Positions 17,432 to 26,354 of a stretch of 64,000 nt of DNA are shown here, one piece after another. This DNA is from Sphingobacteriales bacterium 44-61. GTDB lineage: Bacteria; Bacteroidota; Bacteroidia; Chitinophagales; Chitinophagaceae. The position numbers and the translations under genes were made by a program. The stretch covers positions 44,395 through 108,394 of the forward strand of contig MKTW01000010.1 in NCBI GenBank assembly GCA_001898405.1, given 5' to 3'. The notes below the pieces were generated by a model. That model saw only the letters and a list, made by a program, of their open reading frames with translations. It searched no databases and was not told the DNA's origin. Position 1 is the stretch's first letter; the number at the start of each line of letters is the position of its first letter.

Positions 17432-18671
17432 GAAAGCTGTTTGTGCTTTTTCCTTTTTGGCTCTTTCCCTGGGTGGAATGCAGGCGAATGCCCAACCCCA
17501 AAAGGAGGAAATAACCAAAGCCATTAATGAAACAGCCCGCTATGTGTCCGAAGTGATCCTCGACAAACAGGGCAAGTCGCGCTGCGACTATAACGTGACC
17601 GAAGGGAAATGGTATGAATATGAAGTACCCTGGCATACTGGCCAGGCTGTAAATGCATTGCTGGCTGCTTACAAAGCAACAGGCAATAAATCATACCTGG
17701 ATGCTGCCAAACGTGGCGGTAATTTCTGGATCAGCATGGAAATAAAAGACCATCCCAAACTGAAGGGAATGGTGGATGCAAGGCATGGAGATGTGCTGGG
17801 TGAAGACTTTATCGTATTTGCCACTGTTTCTGATGGAACACCGGGCATATATGAACTGTCCCGTGTAACCAAAGATCCGAAGTATGCGAAAGTAGCTACT
17901 AATGCCGCTTCCTGGATGCTGGCCAACATGTATTATCCTGAACAGGGAGTATGTTATGATAATATTGATGCAAAAACAGGCGAAGTGTTGAAAGAGTTCA
18001 GCCCTTTCTGGAAACAAAAAGCACAGAAAGACCAGGAGCTGTTTGATGTGTCACGCCCCAACACGGAAGGCTCTTTGTTCAAAGATGCGTATGAGTTTTC
18101 AGGCGATAAAAAATTTAAAGATGCTTTCATCCTTTTATGTAATAGCCTGATCGAAAAGCAGGGTGAAGAAGGCGTATGGATGCGCTTCATGCCCAATTCA
18201 GCCGAAGCACATTCATTCCATCCCCGCTTTTCATTGTGGTATGCCGAATCGTTGATTGAAGCATTCAAACTTACCGGCGACAGGAAATACCTGGAGTCTG
18301 CAGCTAAAACAGCACGTGCATTTGCCAAAGCACAGCAAAAAGACGGGACCATCTTTTATGATAACTATACAAATGGGCAGAAGCCGGATAAAGGTTCTTC
18401 AACAGGATCTGCAGTGGCATTGGCCGGTATCGTATGGATCGAATTGTCTAAAGAAGGATTCAAGGAGTTTGACCCCAATATCGAAAAATCTGCTACATGG
18501 ATAATAAAGAACCGCTATGCCGAAGATCATCCTGATCCGAACCTGCGCGGCGCAGTACTGGAAACACGTACCCGTTCTAAGAAAGGAAAAATATGGCTGA
18601 CCAACCGCGACATCGGAACCAGCTTTGCCTTGCGTTTCCTGGTGGATTACCGAAATTTTAAATTCAAATAA
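17400..18671 (+). CDS. Secreted six-hairpin glycosidase-fold protein
   Basis: A 423-residue protein that starts inside the preceding gene in another frame. The early start is supported by a clear signal peptide with basic n-region (MQKIKHLRPIKKA), hydrophobic core and cleavage site after MQANA. The mature part is a chain of helix pairs with HTGQAVNALLAAYKATGN, ISMEI, SLWYAESLIEAFKLTGD and GSAVALAGIVWIELS, typical of (alpha/alpha)6 toroids such as GH88/GH105/GH127-type enzymes. No family-defining catalytic motif could be fixed; acidic residues in ARHGDVLGEDF are candidates. It lies between the GH20-like and TonB-receptor genes. Likely role: trimming of oligosaccharides in the periplasm. Confidence 0.6.
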   Translation: MQKIKHLRPIKKAVCAFSFLALSLGGMQANAQPQKEEITKAINETARYVSEVILDKQGKSRCDYNVTEGKWYEYEVPWHTGQAVNALLAAYKATGNKSYLDAAKRGGNFWISMEIKDHPKLKGMVDARHGDVLGEDFIVFATVSDGTPGIYELSRVTKDPKYAKVATNAASWMLANMYYPEQGVCYDNIDAKTGEVLKEFSPFWKQKAQKDQELFDVSRPNTEGSLFKDAYEFSGDKKFKDAFILLCNSLIEKQGEEGVWMRFMPNSAEAHSFHPRFSLWYAESLIEAFKLTGDRKYLESAAKTARAFAKAQQKDGTIFYDNYTNGQKPDKGSSTGSAVALAGIVWIELSKEGFKEFDPNIEKSATWIIKNRYAEDHPDPNLRGAVLETRTRSKKGKIWLTNRDIGTSFALRFLVDYRNFKFK

Positions 18672-18728
18672 ACACATAAACGATTGCTTAAAATGAGAAC
18701 TATTTTTTTATTAAAAAATATCTGCAAA

Positions 18729-21560
18729 ATGAAACAAAAGATCCACCAACTGCTGATGCCGGTGATTACACTGGCATTCCTGTTCTTCTTTTCAGGTATT
18801 TCAGCTCAGTCAACGAGCGGAGATATTAAAGGACAGGTAACGGATTTAGATGGGGGCGCATTGCCCGGCGCTTCTGTTATGATAAAAGGAAGCACAAGAG
18901 GAACTACCACCAATCTCGCAGGGGTTTACGAATTCCTGGGAGTAAAACAGGGAAGGTATACGCTTGTGATCAATTACATGGGCTTTAAATCTTTTGAACA
19001 GGATATTGAGGTCAGAGCCGGTCAGACTGTCAACAGTGAAATTAAACTTACACCCAACACTGTCAGCCTTTCAGGTGTAACCGTGTCAAGCGTGCGGGAA
19101 GGCCAGCAAAAAGCTTTGAACCAGCAACGCAATGCCGACAACATCAAACAAGTGATCTCTGCTGATCTGATGGGCCGCTATCCAGATCTCAACGTTGCAG
19201 AATCCATGCAACGCCTGCCAGGTGTGACCATTGGCCGCAACAGCAGTGGTGAAGGTGCTACTATTCAACTGCGTGGTACGCCAGGTAATTTTACCAATAT
19301 CAATGTGAATGGTGAGCAGATCATGGGCTCATCAGAAGAAGGTAACCGCAATGCTCAATTGGATGTGATCCCGACCAGCGTACTTGCTTCAATGGAAGTG
19401 ATCAAAACGCTGACGCCTGATCTGGATGGCGATGCGATCGCAGGGCAGATCAATATGAAATCGCCTACTGCCACTTCACTGAAAACAAGACTGACGCTGG
19501 ACGCCGGCCTTGGTTACAATGATCTCCGCAGTAAAGCAAATGGCATCGGTAACCTTTCTGTCGGCAAACGTTTTTTTGCAACTGCCAAAAACCCGAATGG
19601 TGTGTTAGGTCTGATGGCTAATGCGAGTTACTACCGTACCACCAATGGATATGATGAAGTTCGTGCCCAGGTATGGGAACAAAAAGATTATGGGAAAGGA
19701 CCAATCTACTTCCCAACTGATGTACGTTATTTATATGTAGAGAATCAACGTACGCGTAAAGGTCTTTCAGGTACGATGGATATTAGTTTAAGTCCTGTGA
19801 CCAGCTTCGTGGCCAACGTCATGTATAGCGATCATGATAATGAGCTCACCCGGTATCGTAAACGCACAAGAATGCAGTCATCCCGGACCACACAGAATGC
19901 AGAAGGCGTTTATACAACAACCAGGGGACGTTCTTACAATGAGATCCGTTCTGCTAACGAAGACAACAAAAATGTAAATCTGAACCTGCAATTTGAAACC
20001 CGGATCAAGCGTGTAAAACTGGATATGGGAGCATTTTTCAGCAACTCACAGTATGAAACCATTGCAGGAACATACAATTATATCACCGGCGACATTCCAT
20101 TGCAGATCACTGATATTTCTACAGACTATCTGATGGCCACTGGAACCGACTGGAAAAACAATGCTTCTCTTTTTAAATATAATACGGTAGAAAGGGACAA
20201 CTGGAATACAGAGGGTAGAAATTTCGTGGGTAAGATCAATGCTACTTACGACTATAAGTTGGGTAATAACTCTGCCACTTTTAAAATGGGTGGTAAATTA
20301 AAGAGAATGCACAACTCAAGATGGCGTCCGGAAACTGCGCTTGTAAGTACATATACCGGTGTAAGTGCGACAGGAAACCTGACCAACTTTATGGGAAACC
20401 CGGAAGTGTCGGCTGACCTGCTTGATGGAGCTACTAATTTCGGTCTTGGTGCAGATAAAGATAAAACCATCAATTTCTTTAATCAATATCAAAATGATCC
20501 CGCTTATTTTACAAAGCAGGAAGAAACAACACGCGGTACCATCGACGCTTATTACTACGATGCGGTCGAAACTGTTGCGTCCGGTTATATCATGAACCGT
20601 ATCCAGTTCAATCGCTGGATGCTGATTGCCGGCTTAAGAGTGGAGCACACAGATGTTGATTACAAGGGTAATATCATCACGATTGGTGCCGACGAACTAT
20701 GGGAGTCAACTACACCTACTCAAAAGAAGACAAGTTATGTCAAATTCCTTCCCAACCTGCAGGCGAAATATGATATCAACAAATCAACATTGATCCGTGG
20801 TGCCGTTACTTTCGGTTATTCAAGGCCAAACTTTGTTGATCTCGTGCCAGGACGCACCATCACCATATTAAATGAGATCATCTCAGAGGGTAATCCTGAG
20901 TTGAAGCCTGCGTTTGCTACGAATTTTGACCTGATGGCAGAAAAATATCTTTCTAATCTCGGTATCTTATCTGCTGGCGTTTTCTACAAGAAGATCGACA
21001 AATTCCAGTATGCCAGTGAAACACGTTTAACAGGCAACGAATTTCCAGGAGCAGATCAATACACAGACTGGAGATATCGCCAGATCCTGAATGGTGATGC
21101 TGCTAACGTATTCGGCGTAGAACTGAATGCACAAGCGAACCTGACCTTCCTTCCTGGTTTCCTGAAAGGATTCTCTGTGCTGGCTAACTATACGTATTCT
21201 CATTCCAGTGCAGACGCGCAACTGCGTAAAGATCTTCGTCTGCCAGGTCAGGCTACACATACAGCAAACGCTTCTTTGTCTTATGGCTGGAAAGGCTTGA
21301 CTGTACAGGGTAACCTGAACTATAATGGTTCTTATATTGCTACACTTGGTGCGGATGAAGAGCAGGATATCATTCAGGCAGGACGTGTGCAGATCGATGC
21401 AAACGCATCTTACCGGATCAATAAAAGATTTACTGTTTATGCTGAAGCCCAAAACCTGACTAATGCTCCGCAGAGAGTTTATTTCGGTCAGGAAGACCGG
21501 ATGTATCAAAAACAATTCTATTCCTTCTGGGGACGTGCTGGTGTGAAATTCAGACTCTAA
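18729..21560 (+). CDS. TonB-dependent receptor with carboxypeptidase-like N-terminal domain
   Basis: Outer-membrane beta-barrel importer for glycan fragments. I place the start at 18729 (MKQKIHQLLM...), which begins a normal signal peptide ending near ISAQS. In-frame ATGs at 18684 and 18693 would add 12-15 residues. A carboxypeptidase-regulatory-like domain follows (GDIKGQVTDLDGGALPGASV to INYMGFKSF). The plug contains MQRLPGVTIGRNSSGEGATI, QLRGTPGNFTNINVNGEQI and DVIPTSVLASMEVIKTLTPD, the pattern of the TIGR01782-type receptors best known from Proteobacteria. The barrel ends in an aromatic/hydrophobic strand (SFWGRAGVKFRL). No SusD-like gene follows, unlike classic Bacteroidota Sus systems. 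Confidence 0.9.
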   Translation: MKQKIHQLLMPVITLAFLFFFSGISAQSTSGDIKGQVTDLDGGALPGASVMIKGSTRGTTTNLAGVYEFLGVKQGRYTLVINYMGFKSFEQDIEVRAGQTVNSEIKLTPNTVSLSGVTVSSVREGQQKALNQQRNADNIKQVISADLMGRYPDLNVAESMQRLPGVTIGRNSSGEGATIQLRGTPGNFTNINVNGEQIMGSSEEGNRNAQLDVIPTSVLASMEVIKTLTPDLDGDAIAGQINMKSPTATSLKTRLTLDAGLGYNDLRSKANGIGNLSVGKRFFATAKNPNGVLGLMANASYYRTTNGYDEVRAQVWEQKDYGKGPIYFPTDVRYLYVENQRTRKGLSGTMDISLSPVTSFVANVMYSDHDNELTRYRKRTRMQSSRTTQNAEGVYTTTRGRSYNEIRSANEDNKNVNLNLQFETRIKRVKLDMGAFFSNSQYETIAGTYNYITGDIPLQITDISTDYLMATGTDWKNNASLFKYNTVERDNWNTEGRNFVGKINATYDYKLGNNSATFKMGGKLKRMHNSRWRPETALVSTYTGVSATGNLTNFMGNPEVSADLLDGATNFGLGADKDKTINFFNQYQNDPAYFTKQEETTRGTIDAYYYDAVETVASGYIMNRIQFNRWMLIAGLRVEHTDVDYKGNIITIGADELWESTTPTQKKTSYVKFLPNLQAKYDINKSTLIRGAVTFGYSRPNFVDLVPGRTITILNEIISEGNPELKPAFATNFDLMAEKYLSNLGILSAGVFYKKIDKFQYASETRLTGNEFPGADQYTDWRYRQILNGDAANVFGVELNAQANLTFLPGFLKGFSVLANYTYSHSSADAQLRKDLRLPGQATHTANASLSYGWKGLTVQGNLNYNGSYIATLGADEEQDIIQAGRVQIDANASYRINKRFTVYAEAQNLTNAPQRVYFGQEDRMYQKQFYSFWGRAGVKFRL

Positions 21561-21567
21561 AAACCTT

Positions 21568-21606
21568 AACAGGCGGAAGAGTGATCAATCAGCTTTTCCG
21601 CCTGTT
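21568..21606 (+). terminator. Hairpin after the TonB-receptor gene
   Basis: Perfect 11-bp arms AACAGGCGGAA (21568-21578) and TTCCGCCTGTT (21596-21606); the inner part can extend with wobble pairs. It begins 7 bp after the receptor stop codon. No clear T-run follows, so it may act as a partial terminator or mRNA 3'-end stabiliser, separating receptor expression from the cytoplasmic genes downstream. Confidence 0.6.
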
Positions 21607-21650
21607 CCTACACTTATTCATGAAAATATTCAGTATAAAATATAAACCCA

Positions 21651-22442
21651 ATGACAGATTTTGTAGCCGACCAGCTGAGAGTACGTATTTATGAAAACAG
21701 GGCCGCCATGGGGGAAGATGCAGCAAAGATGGCAGCAGACAGCATCAACCTCCTGCTAAAACGAAAAGAGACGGTAAACATCATTTTTGCTGCTGCCGCC
21801 TCACAGAACGAGTTCCTTGAATCATTTATCAAACAGGATATTGACTGGCAACGTGTACAGGCTTTTCATATGGATGAATACACCGGCCTGCCGGAAAATG
21901 ATCCACAGCTCTTTGGTATCTTCCTGAAAAAAAGATTATTCGATAAAGTGCCTTTCCGCCAGGTGTTTTACCTGAATGGCCAGGCCACTGACCACCAGGC
22001 TGAATGTGAAAGATATGCAGCACTGCTGCGTGAGCACCCGGTAGATATTACCTGCATGGGCATCGGTGAGAACACGCATCTTGCATTCAATGACCCGCAC
22101 GTTGCTGAGTTTAATGACCCCAGGCTGGTTAAGGTAGTGGACCTCGATGAAGCCTGCAAGCAACAGCAGGTAAATGAAGGATGTTTTGATCATATAAGCC
22201 AGGTGCCTGTATATGCATTCACCCTTACGATCCCGGCGCTTTTAGAAGCCGATCAGATCTTTTGCATGGTGCCCGGTGCCGCTAAAGCACAGGCTGTTTA
22301 TCACACGTTGAAAAGCGAAGTGACCGAGCAATATCCTTCCACCATACTAAGAAAACATGCAGGCGCATATCTTTTTCTGGAAAAAGAAAGCGCTGCTAAA
22401 ATAATAGAAGAAGCAAAGCAATTGTCGACCCTCAATTATTAA
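21651..22442 (+). CDS. nagB: Glucosamine-6-phosphate deaminase-like protein (NagB family)
   Basis: A 263-residue cytoplasmic enzyme expected to convert glucosamine-6-phosphate to fructose-6-phosphate and ammonia. Family motifs are VQAFHMDEYTGLP, with D75 as the probable general base, and GIGENTHLAFNDP (137-149), containing H143. Compared with the E. coli enzyme the catalytic D141 is Asn, as in many Gram-positive NagB proteins, and E148 is Asp; T142 replaces the usual Gly. The substitutions could mean a paralogue with a related substrate. It starts a run of closely spaced cytoplasmic genes with murQ and two transporters. Confidence 0.8.
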   Translation: MTDFVADQLRVRIYENRAAMGEDAAKMAADSINLLLKRKETVNIIFAAAASQNEFLESFIKQDIDWQRVQAFHMDEYTGLPENDPQLFGIFLKKRLFDKVPFRQVFYLNGQATDHQAECERYAALLREHPVDITCMGIGENTHLAFNDPHVAEFNDPRLVKVVDLDEACKQQQVNEGCFDHISQVPVYAFTLTIPALLEADQIFCMVPGAAKAQAVYHTLKSEVTEQYPSTILRKHAGAYLFLEKESAAKIIEEAKQLSTLNY

Positions 22443-22459
22443 TCTGAAAAATTATAATT

Positions 22460-23368
22460 ATGCCGGTAGCAACAGTGAGTGATTTATCAAAATTCCATGA
22501 ACTGGTGTCAGATCTATTCCGCTGGCCTGGTTCTGCAGCAGAATGGGAGCAGTACCGTCTTTCCAAAGAGCAGGTGGATTTTTATAATGAATATGGTTAT
22601 GTCAGCAATATCAAGTTGCTCGATGAGTGGCAGATTGATAAGCTGAATACGGAGCTGGCACAGATCGTTGACCCTGATCACCCGGGCAATTCACTTTTTT
22701 ACCAGTTTGCTTCCAATGAATCAGCTGATGTGAACACGGTACTTTTCCATGCACTGGGAGCCTGGCGTATCACGAATGGTTTTCATGATATATTATGGAA
22801 CCCCGCTTTTGTAATGGCTGCAAGCCAGTTGCTGGGCAATAAAGCCGTTCGCTTCTGGCATGATCAGCTTTTCTGTAAGCCTGCACTGCATGGAGGCGTA
22901 GTGGCCTGGCATCAGGACTATTCGTACTGGACACGTACTGCCCCGCTACAGCATCTTACCTGCTGGGTTGGGCTGGATGATGCTACTACCGAAAACGGAT
23001 GCCTGTATTATGTACCGTACAGTCAGCATTGGGGTTTGCTGGATAAACCTGAACTGGCAGGGGATATGGAGGGATTGAAAGATTACTTAACAGAAGAACA
23101 AAAAGCATCTTTTAAGCCAATCCCGATTGAATTGAAAAAAGGGCATGCCAGTTTTCATCATCCACTGATGGTGCATGGGTCTTACGCCAATAAATCAGAA
23201 AGGTCCCGTCGCGCTTTTGTACTGAATGTATTTGCAGATGGAACATTGTCCAATTCAGACGATGAATTATTGCCTACTACGCCGGGCATTCCTAAAGGGC
23301 AGAAGATGGAAGGACAATTCTATCCCTTATTGTTTGATCCTGCTGCCGAGAAAGTGTCTTTCAAATAG
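22460..23368 (+). CDS. Phytanoyl-CoA dioxygenase (PhyH) family protein
   Basis: Second PhyH-like Fe(II)/2-oxoglutarate oxygenase in the locus, 302 residues and clearly different from the one at 3677. Metal ligands are H151-x-D153 in VAWHQDYSYWTRT and a distal His (H239) in PLMVHGSYANKSERSRR; R250/R251 would contact 2-oxoglutarate. The central segment NGCLYYVPYSQHWG is typical. No signal peptide. It follows the NagB-like gene by 17 bp and precedes an isomerase-fold gene by 51 bp, so it probably acts on a sugar or sugar derivative in the same pathway. Substrate unknown. Confidence 0.85.
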   Translation: MPVATVSDLSKFHELVSDLFRWPGSAAEWEQYRLSKEQVDFYNEYGYVSNIKLLDEWQIDKLNTELAQIVDPDHPGNSLFYQFASNESADVNTVLFHALGAWRITNGFHDILWNPAFVMAASQLLGNKAVRFWHDQLFCKPALHGGVVAWHQDYSYWTRTAPLQHLTCWVGLDDATTENGCLYYVPYSQHWGLLDKPELAGDMEGLKDYLTEEQKASFKPIPIELKKGHASFHHPLMVHGSYANKSERSRRAFVLNVFADGTLSNSDDELLPTTPGIPKGQKMEGQFYPLLFDPAAEKVSFK

Positions 23369-23419
23369 ATTTTGTATTTTGACTCTCTTTCAACATTGAT
23401 CAGATAAAAGACTATTTGA

Positions 23420-24244
23420 ATGTATTTAGAAATTTTTTCCTTTTGCCCGCGCTGGGGACAAACTCATCTTTCCTGGGATGAATTTGCCAAACGGGTAAAA
23501 GAAAGCGGGTATGATGGAGTGGAAACAGATGTGCCCGCAGTCAAAAAAGAAAAAGACATTGTATTAAATACGTTGGCCAAATATGGATTAAAGCTTGTTG
23601 CCCAGCATTGGGAAACAGTGGAACCGGATTTTGAACAACACCTGGAAGCGTATAAAAAGCGATTGGAAATTATGGCGGCAGCAAAACCGCTGCTGATCAA
23701 TTCTCAAACCGGTAAAGATTATTATACGCTGGAACAGAATGCGGCACTGATCGCTGAAGCGGCAAAAACATCCGTTTCAACAGGCATACCGGTGTATCAT
23801 GAAACACACCGCGGCAAATTCAGTTTTGCTGCACACATAACAGCAGAATATTTAAGGCAATTGCCGGAACTGCTGTTGACACTCGATATTTCACATTGGG
23901 TAGCTGTGGCAGAAACCCTCCTGCATGATCAGCAGGATGCAGTAGATCTGGCCATTTCCCGTACGCGCCATTTTCATGCACGCGTGGGGCATACGCAGGG
24001 TGCGCAGGTAAATGATCCACGTGCACCCGAATGGCAGGAAGCCCTGGACATGCACCTCCGGTGCTGGGACAAAGTGTACAGCGCCAATAAGCAGGCAGGC
24101 CAACCCTTCCTGACATTCACAGCAGAATTCGGCCCTTATCCTTATATGCCGCAACTGCCTTATACCAGGCAACCGGTAGTTGACCAATGGGAAGTGAATG
24201 CATATATGAACGATTTACTGAAAAGCAGGTATAGAAAAGCTTAA
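23420..24244 (+). CDS. Sugar phosphate isomerase/epimerase (xylose isomerase-like TIM barrel)
   Basis: A 274-residue cytoplasmic TIM-barrel protein. The barrel begins with LEIFSFCPRWGQ, and the strands include SGYDGVETDVPA (Glu ligand), PVYHETHRGKFSF (His-Glu), LLTLDISHWVAVAE (Asp-x-x-His) and RHFHARVGHTQGAQVNDP, which together give the metal-binding set of the family. It lies between the PhyH and murQ genes, with 6 bp to murQ. Paralogous in fold to the protein at 7653 but not closely similar by eye. The reaction is unknown; isomerisation or epimerisation of the sugar released by the locus is a reasonable guess. Confidence 0.78.
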   Translation: MYLEIFSFCPRWGQTHLSWDEFAKRVKESGYDGVETDVPAVKKEKDIVLNTLAKYGLKLVAQHWETVEPDFEQHLEAYKKRLEIMAAAKPLLINSQTGKDYYTLEQNAALIAEAAKTSVSTGIPVYHETHRGKFSFAAHITAEYLRQLPELLLTLDISHWVAVAETLLHDQQDAVDLAISRTRHFHARVGHTQGAQVNDPRAPEWQEALDMHLRCWDKVYSANKQAGQPFLTFTAEFGPYPYMPQLPYTRQPVVDQWEVNAYMNDLLKSRYRKA

Positions 24245-24250
24245 AAAATT

Positions 24251-25072
24251 ATGGAAGAGCAGAACCCGGGACGCAAGATCACAGAATCACCTTCGACCTA
24301 CAGGCATATTGAAAAAATGTCTACAGCTGAAGTATTGCAACATATCAATGAAGAAGACCAGAAAGTGGCTTTAGCCGTACAAAAGGTATTGCCACGCATT
24401 GAAGCATTGATAAACGCAGCCGCACCCCTGCTGGCTTCAGGCGGCCGCCTGTTTTATATGGGGGCAGGCACCAGTGGAAGATTAGGCGTGCTGGATGCAA
24501 GTGAATGCCCGCCCACTTATGGAGTGGATGCAGGCATGGTGAATGGCCTGATGGCAGGAGGAGATGCTGCTCTCCGTTTCGGAATTGAAGACGCAGAAGA
24601 CAGTTATGAAACCGGCTGGAAGGATCTGCAGGATTATAAAGTGACTGATAAAGATTTTGTGATCGGTATTGCTGCCAGCGGCACCACTCCTTATGTGGTA
24701 GGTGCCTTACGGGAATGCAGGAAGAACGGCATTGCCACGGGATGTATCGTTTGCAATCCAGGTTCGCCTGTTGCGGAACATGCCGATTACCCGGTGGAAG
24801 TGGTCGTAGGCCCTGAATTCATTACCGGCAGCACGCGGATGAAAAGCGGTACTGCCCAAAAAATGGTACTGAACATGATCTCTACTACCGTCATGATCCG
24901 CCTTGGCAAGGTGCATGACAACCGCATGGTGCATATGCAGATCAGCAATGAAAAACTGATCGACCGTGGAACACGCATGCTGATGGAGAAAACGGGTATC
25001 AGCGATTATGAAGAGGCTAAAACACGGTTGTTGAAATATGGAAGTGTTCACGCTGCAATGGAAAATAAATAA
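24251..25072 (+). CDS. murQ: N-acetylmuramic acid 6-phosphate etherase
   Basis: Cleaves the lactyl ether of MurNAc-6-phosphate, giving GlcNAc-6-phosphate and D-lactate, in peptidoglycan or MurNAc recycling. At 273 residues it is close to the family length. The hallmark LFYMGAGTSGRLGVLDASEC with the following PPTYG is complete; the glutamate in DASECPPT is the catalytic acid/base in known enzymes. The SIS-domain second half has EFITGSTRMKSGTAQK and a helical tail. Cytoplasmic. Its presence beside a NagB-like deaminase gives the route MurNAc-6P to GlcNAc-6P to fructose-6P, although no nagA or murK was found in the window. Confidence 0.93.
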   Translation: MEEQNPGRKITESPSTYRHIEKMSTAEVLQHINEEDQKVALAVQKVLPRIEALINAAAPLLASGGRLFYMGAGTSGRLGVLDASECPPTYGVDAGMVNGLMAGGDAALRFGIEDAEDSYETGWKDLQDYKVTDKDFVIGIAASGTTPYVVGALRECRKNGIATGCIVCNPGSPVAEHADYPVEVVVGPEFITGSTRMKSGTAQKMVLNMISTTVMIRLGKVHDNRMVHMQISNEKLIDRGTRMLMEKTGISDYEEAKTRLLKYGSVHAAMENK

Positions 25073-25080
25073 ACTGTATT

Positions 25081-26349
25081 ATGCCTGTATCCGCTAGCGC
25101 AAACCTGGAGCCGTCCGTATCCAATCAATACACGAAGAATATCCTGATCATCGGGTCGTTCTTTTTCATCTTCGGCTTTGTAAGTTGGATCAATGCCACA
25201 TTGATCCCCTACCTGCGGATCGCCTGTGAACTGGAAGAATGGCAGGCTTATCTTGTAACATTCGCGTTCTATATTTCTTATACAGTAATGGCTTTACCTG
25301 CCGGTCAGTTATTGCAACGCACCGGCATGGTGAAAGGAATGAGTGTTGGCCTTTGTGTGATGGCTGCAGGCTGTCTCATGTTTGTGCCGGCTGCATTGAC
25401 CAGGTCATATCTTCTCTTCCTGGTTGGTTTATTTATAACAGGGGGAGGACTTACACTTTTGCAAACTGCTGTTAATCCTTATATCACCTTATTGGGCCCG
25501 CAGGAAACTGCTGCCCGCCGCATCAGCATCATGGGGATCTGCAATAAGACAGCAGGGATACTGGCACCGCTGATCATGGGAAGCATTATCCTGAAAAACT
25601 CGGACGCATTAACTGCTGAGCTTGCACAGATGAGCGGTGCGCAAAAGCTGGCAAGACTGGATGAACTGGCGCAGGATGTGATCGTTCCCTATTGTGTGCT
25701 GGCTGCTATATGGCTGATCATTGCAGTTCTTATCCGTTATGCCCATTTACCGGAAATAAAACCGGAAATACCTGTGGGGGAAACCGGCAGTAAACCAACT
25801 GCCACCAGAAGCAATAATTTTTTATTGGGGTTCACTGCTATATTTTTTGCAGTGGGTGTGGAAGTATTGGCAGGTGATACCATTGGTAATTATGGATCTT
25901 ATCATGGTATGGGACTGGATACGGCAAAAACACTTGCGTCCTATACACTCACCTGTATGATGATCGGTTATCTTACCGGTATTACACTTATACCCAGGAT
26001 CATTTCACAGCAACAGGCATTTTATATTTCCTCCTGCCTTGGTTTGGTTGTTTCTGTACTGATCCTCTTGTTGCCAGGCATGGCTTCTGTTGTTTGTGTG
26101 GCATTGCTTGGATTAGCGAATGCCATGTTATGGGCTGCAATATGGCCACAGGCTTTGAAAGGTTTGCAGGGCGAAAAACTGGCAAAGGGTTCGGCTGTAC
26201 TGATCATGGGTATTGCAGGCGGAGCATTGCTGCCCCTGGTGTATGGCTGGCTTGCAAAAGCATCCAATAACCAGTATGCTTACTGGATACTGATCCCCTC
26301 TTACCTGTTTCTTATTTATTATAGCATATTGGGAAAAAAAGATAAATAG
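25081..26349 (+). CDS. MFS sugar transporter, FucP/NagP-like (FHS family)
   Basis: A 422-residue inner-membrane protein with about 12 transmembrane segments. FHS-family landmarks are FGFVSWINATLIPYL, which closely follows the first helix motif of fucose and N-acetylglucosamine permeases, and LLQTAVNPYITLLGP with AARRISIMGICNKTAG. It likely imports a monosaccharide by proton symport. Given murQ 8 bp upstream, N-acetylglucosamine or a related amino sugar is plausible, but fucose, glucose and galactose carriers share the motifs. The next gene is a second transporter 5 bp downstream. Confidence 0.85.
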   Translation: MPVSASANLEPSVSNQYTKNILIIGSFFFIFGFVSWINATLIPYLRIACELEEWQAYLVTFAFYISYTVMALPAGQLLQRTGMVKGMSVGLCVMAAGCLMFVPAALTRSYLLFLVGLFITGGGLTLLQTAVNPYITLLGPQETAARRISIMGICNKTAGILAPLIMGSIILKNSDALTAELAQMSGAQKLARLDELAQDVIVPYCVLAAIWLIIAVLIRYAHLPEIKPEIPVGETGSKPTATRSNNFLLGFTAIFFAVGVEVLAGDTIGNYGSYHGMGLDTAKTLASYTLTCMMIGYLTGITLIPRIISQQQAFYISSCLGLVVSVLILLLPGMASVVCVALLGLANAMLWAAIWPQALKGLQGEKLAKGSAVLIMGIAGGALLPLVYGWLAKASNNQYAYWILIPSYLFLIYYSILGKKDK

Positions 26350-26354
26350 CCATC

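Noticed and set aside
18684..18728. Upstream start for the TonB receptor
   Set aside because: In-frame ATGs at 18684 and 18693 are possible, but the downstream ATG at 18729 begins a standard signal peptide, so the extra residues are not supported.
21027..21515. 162-codon minus-strand open frame
   Set aside because: Shadow of the TonB-receptor barrel region with no supporting motif.
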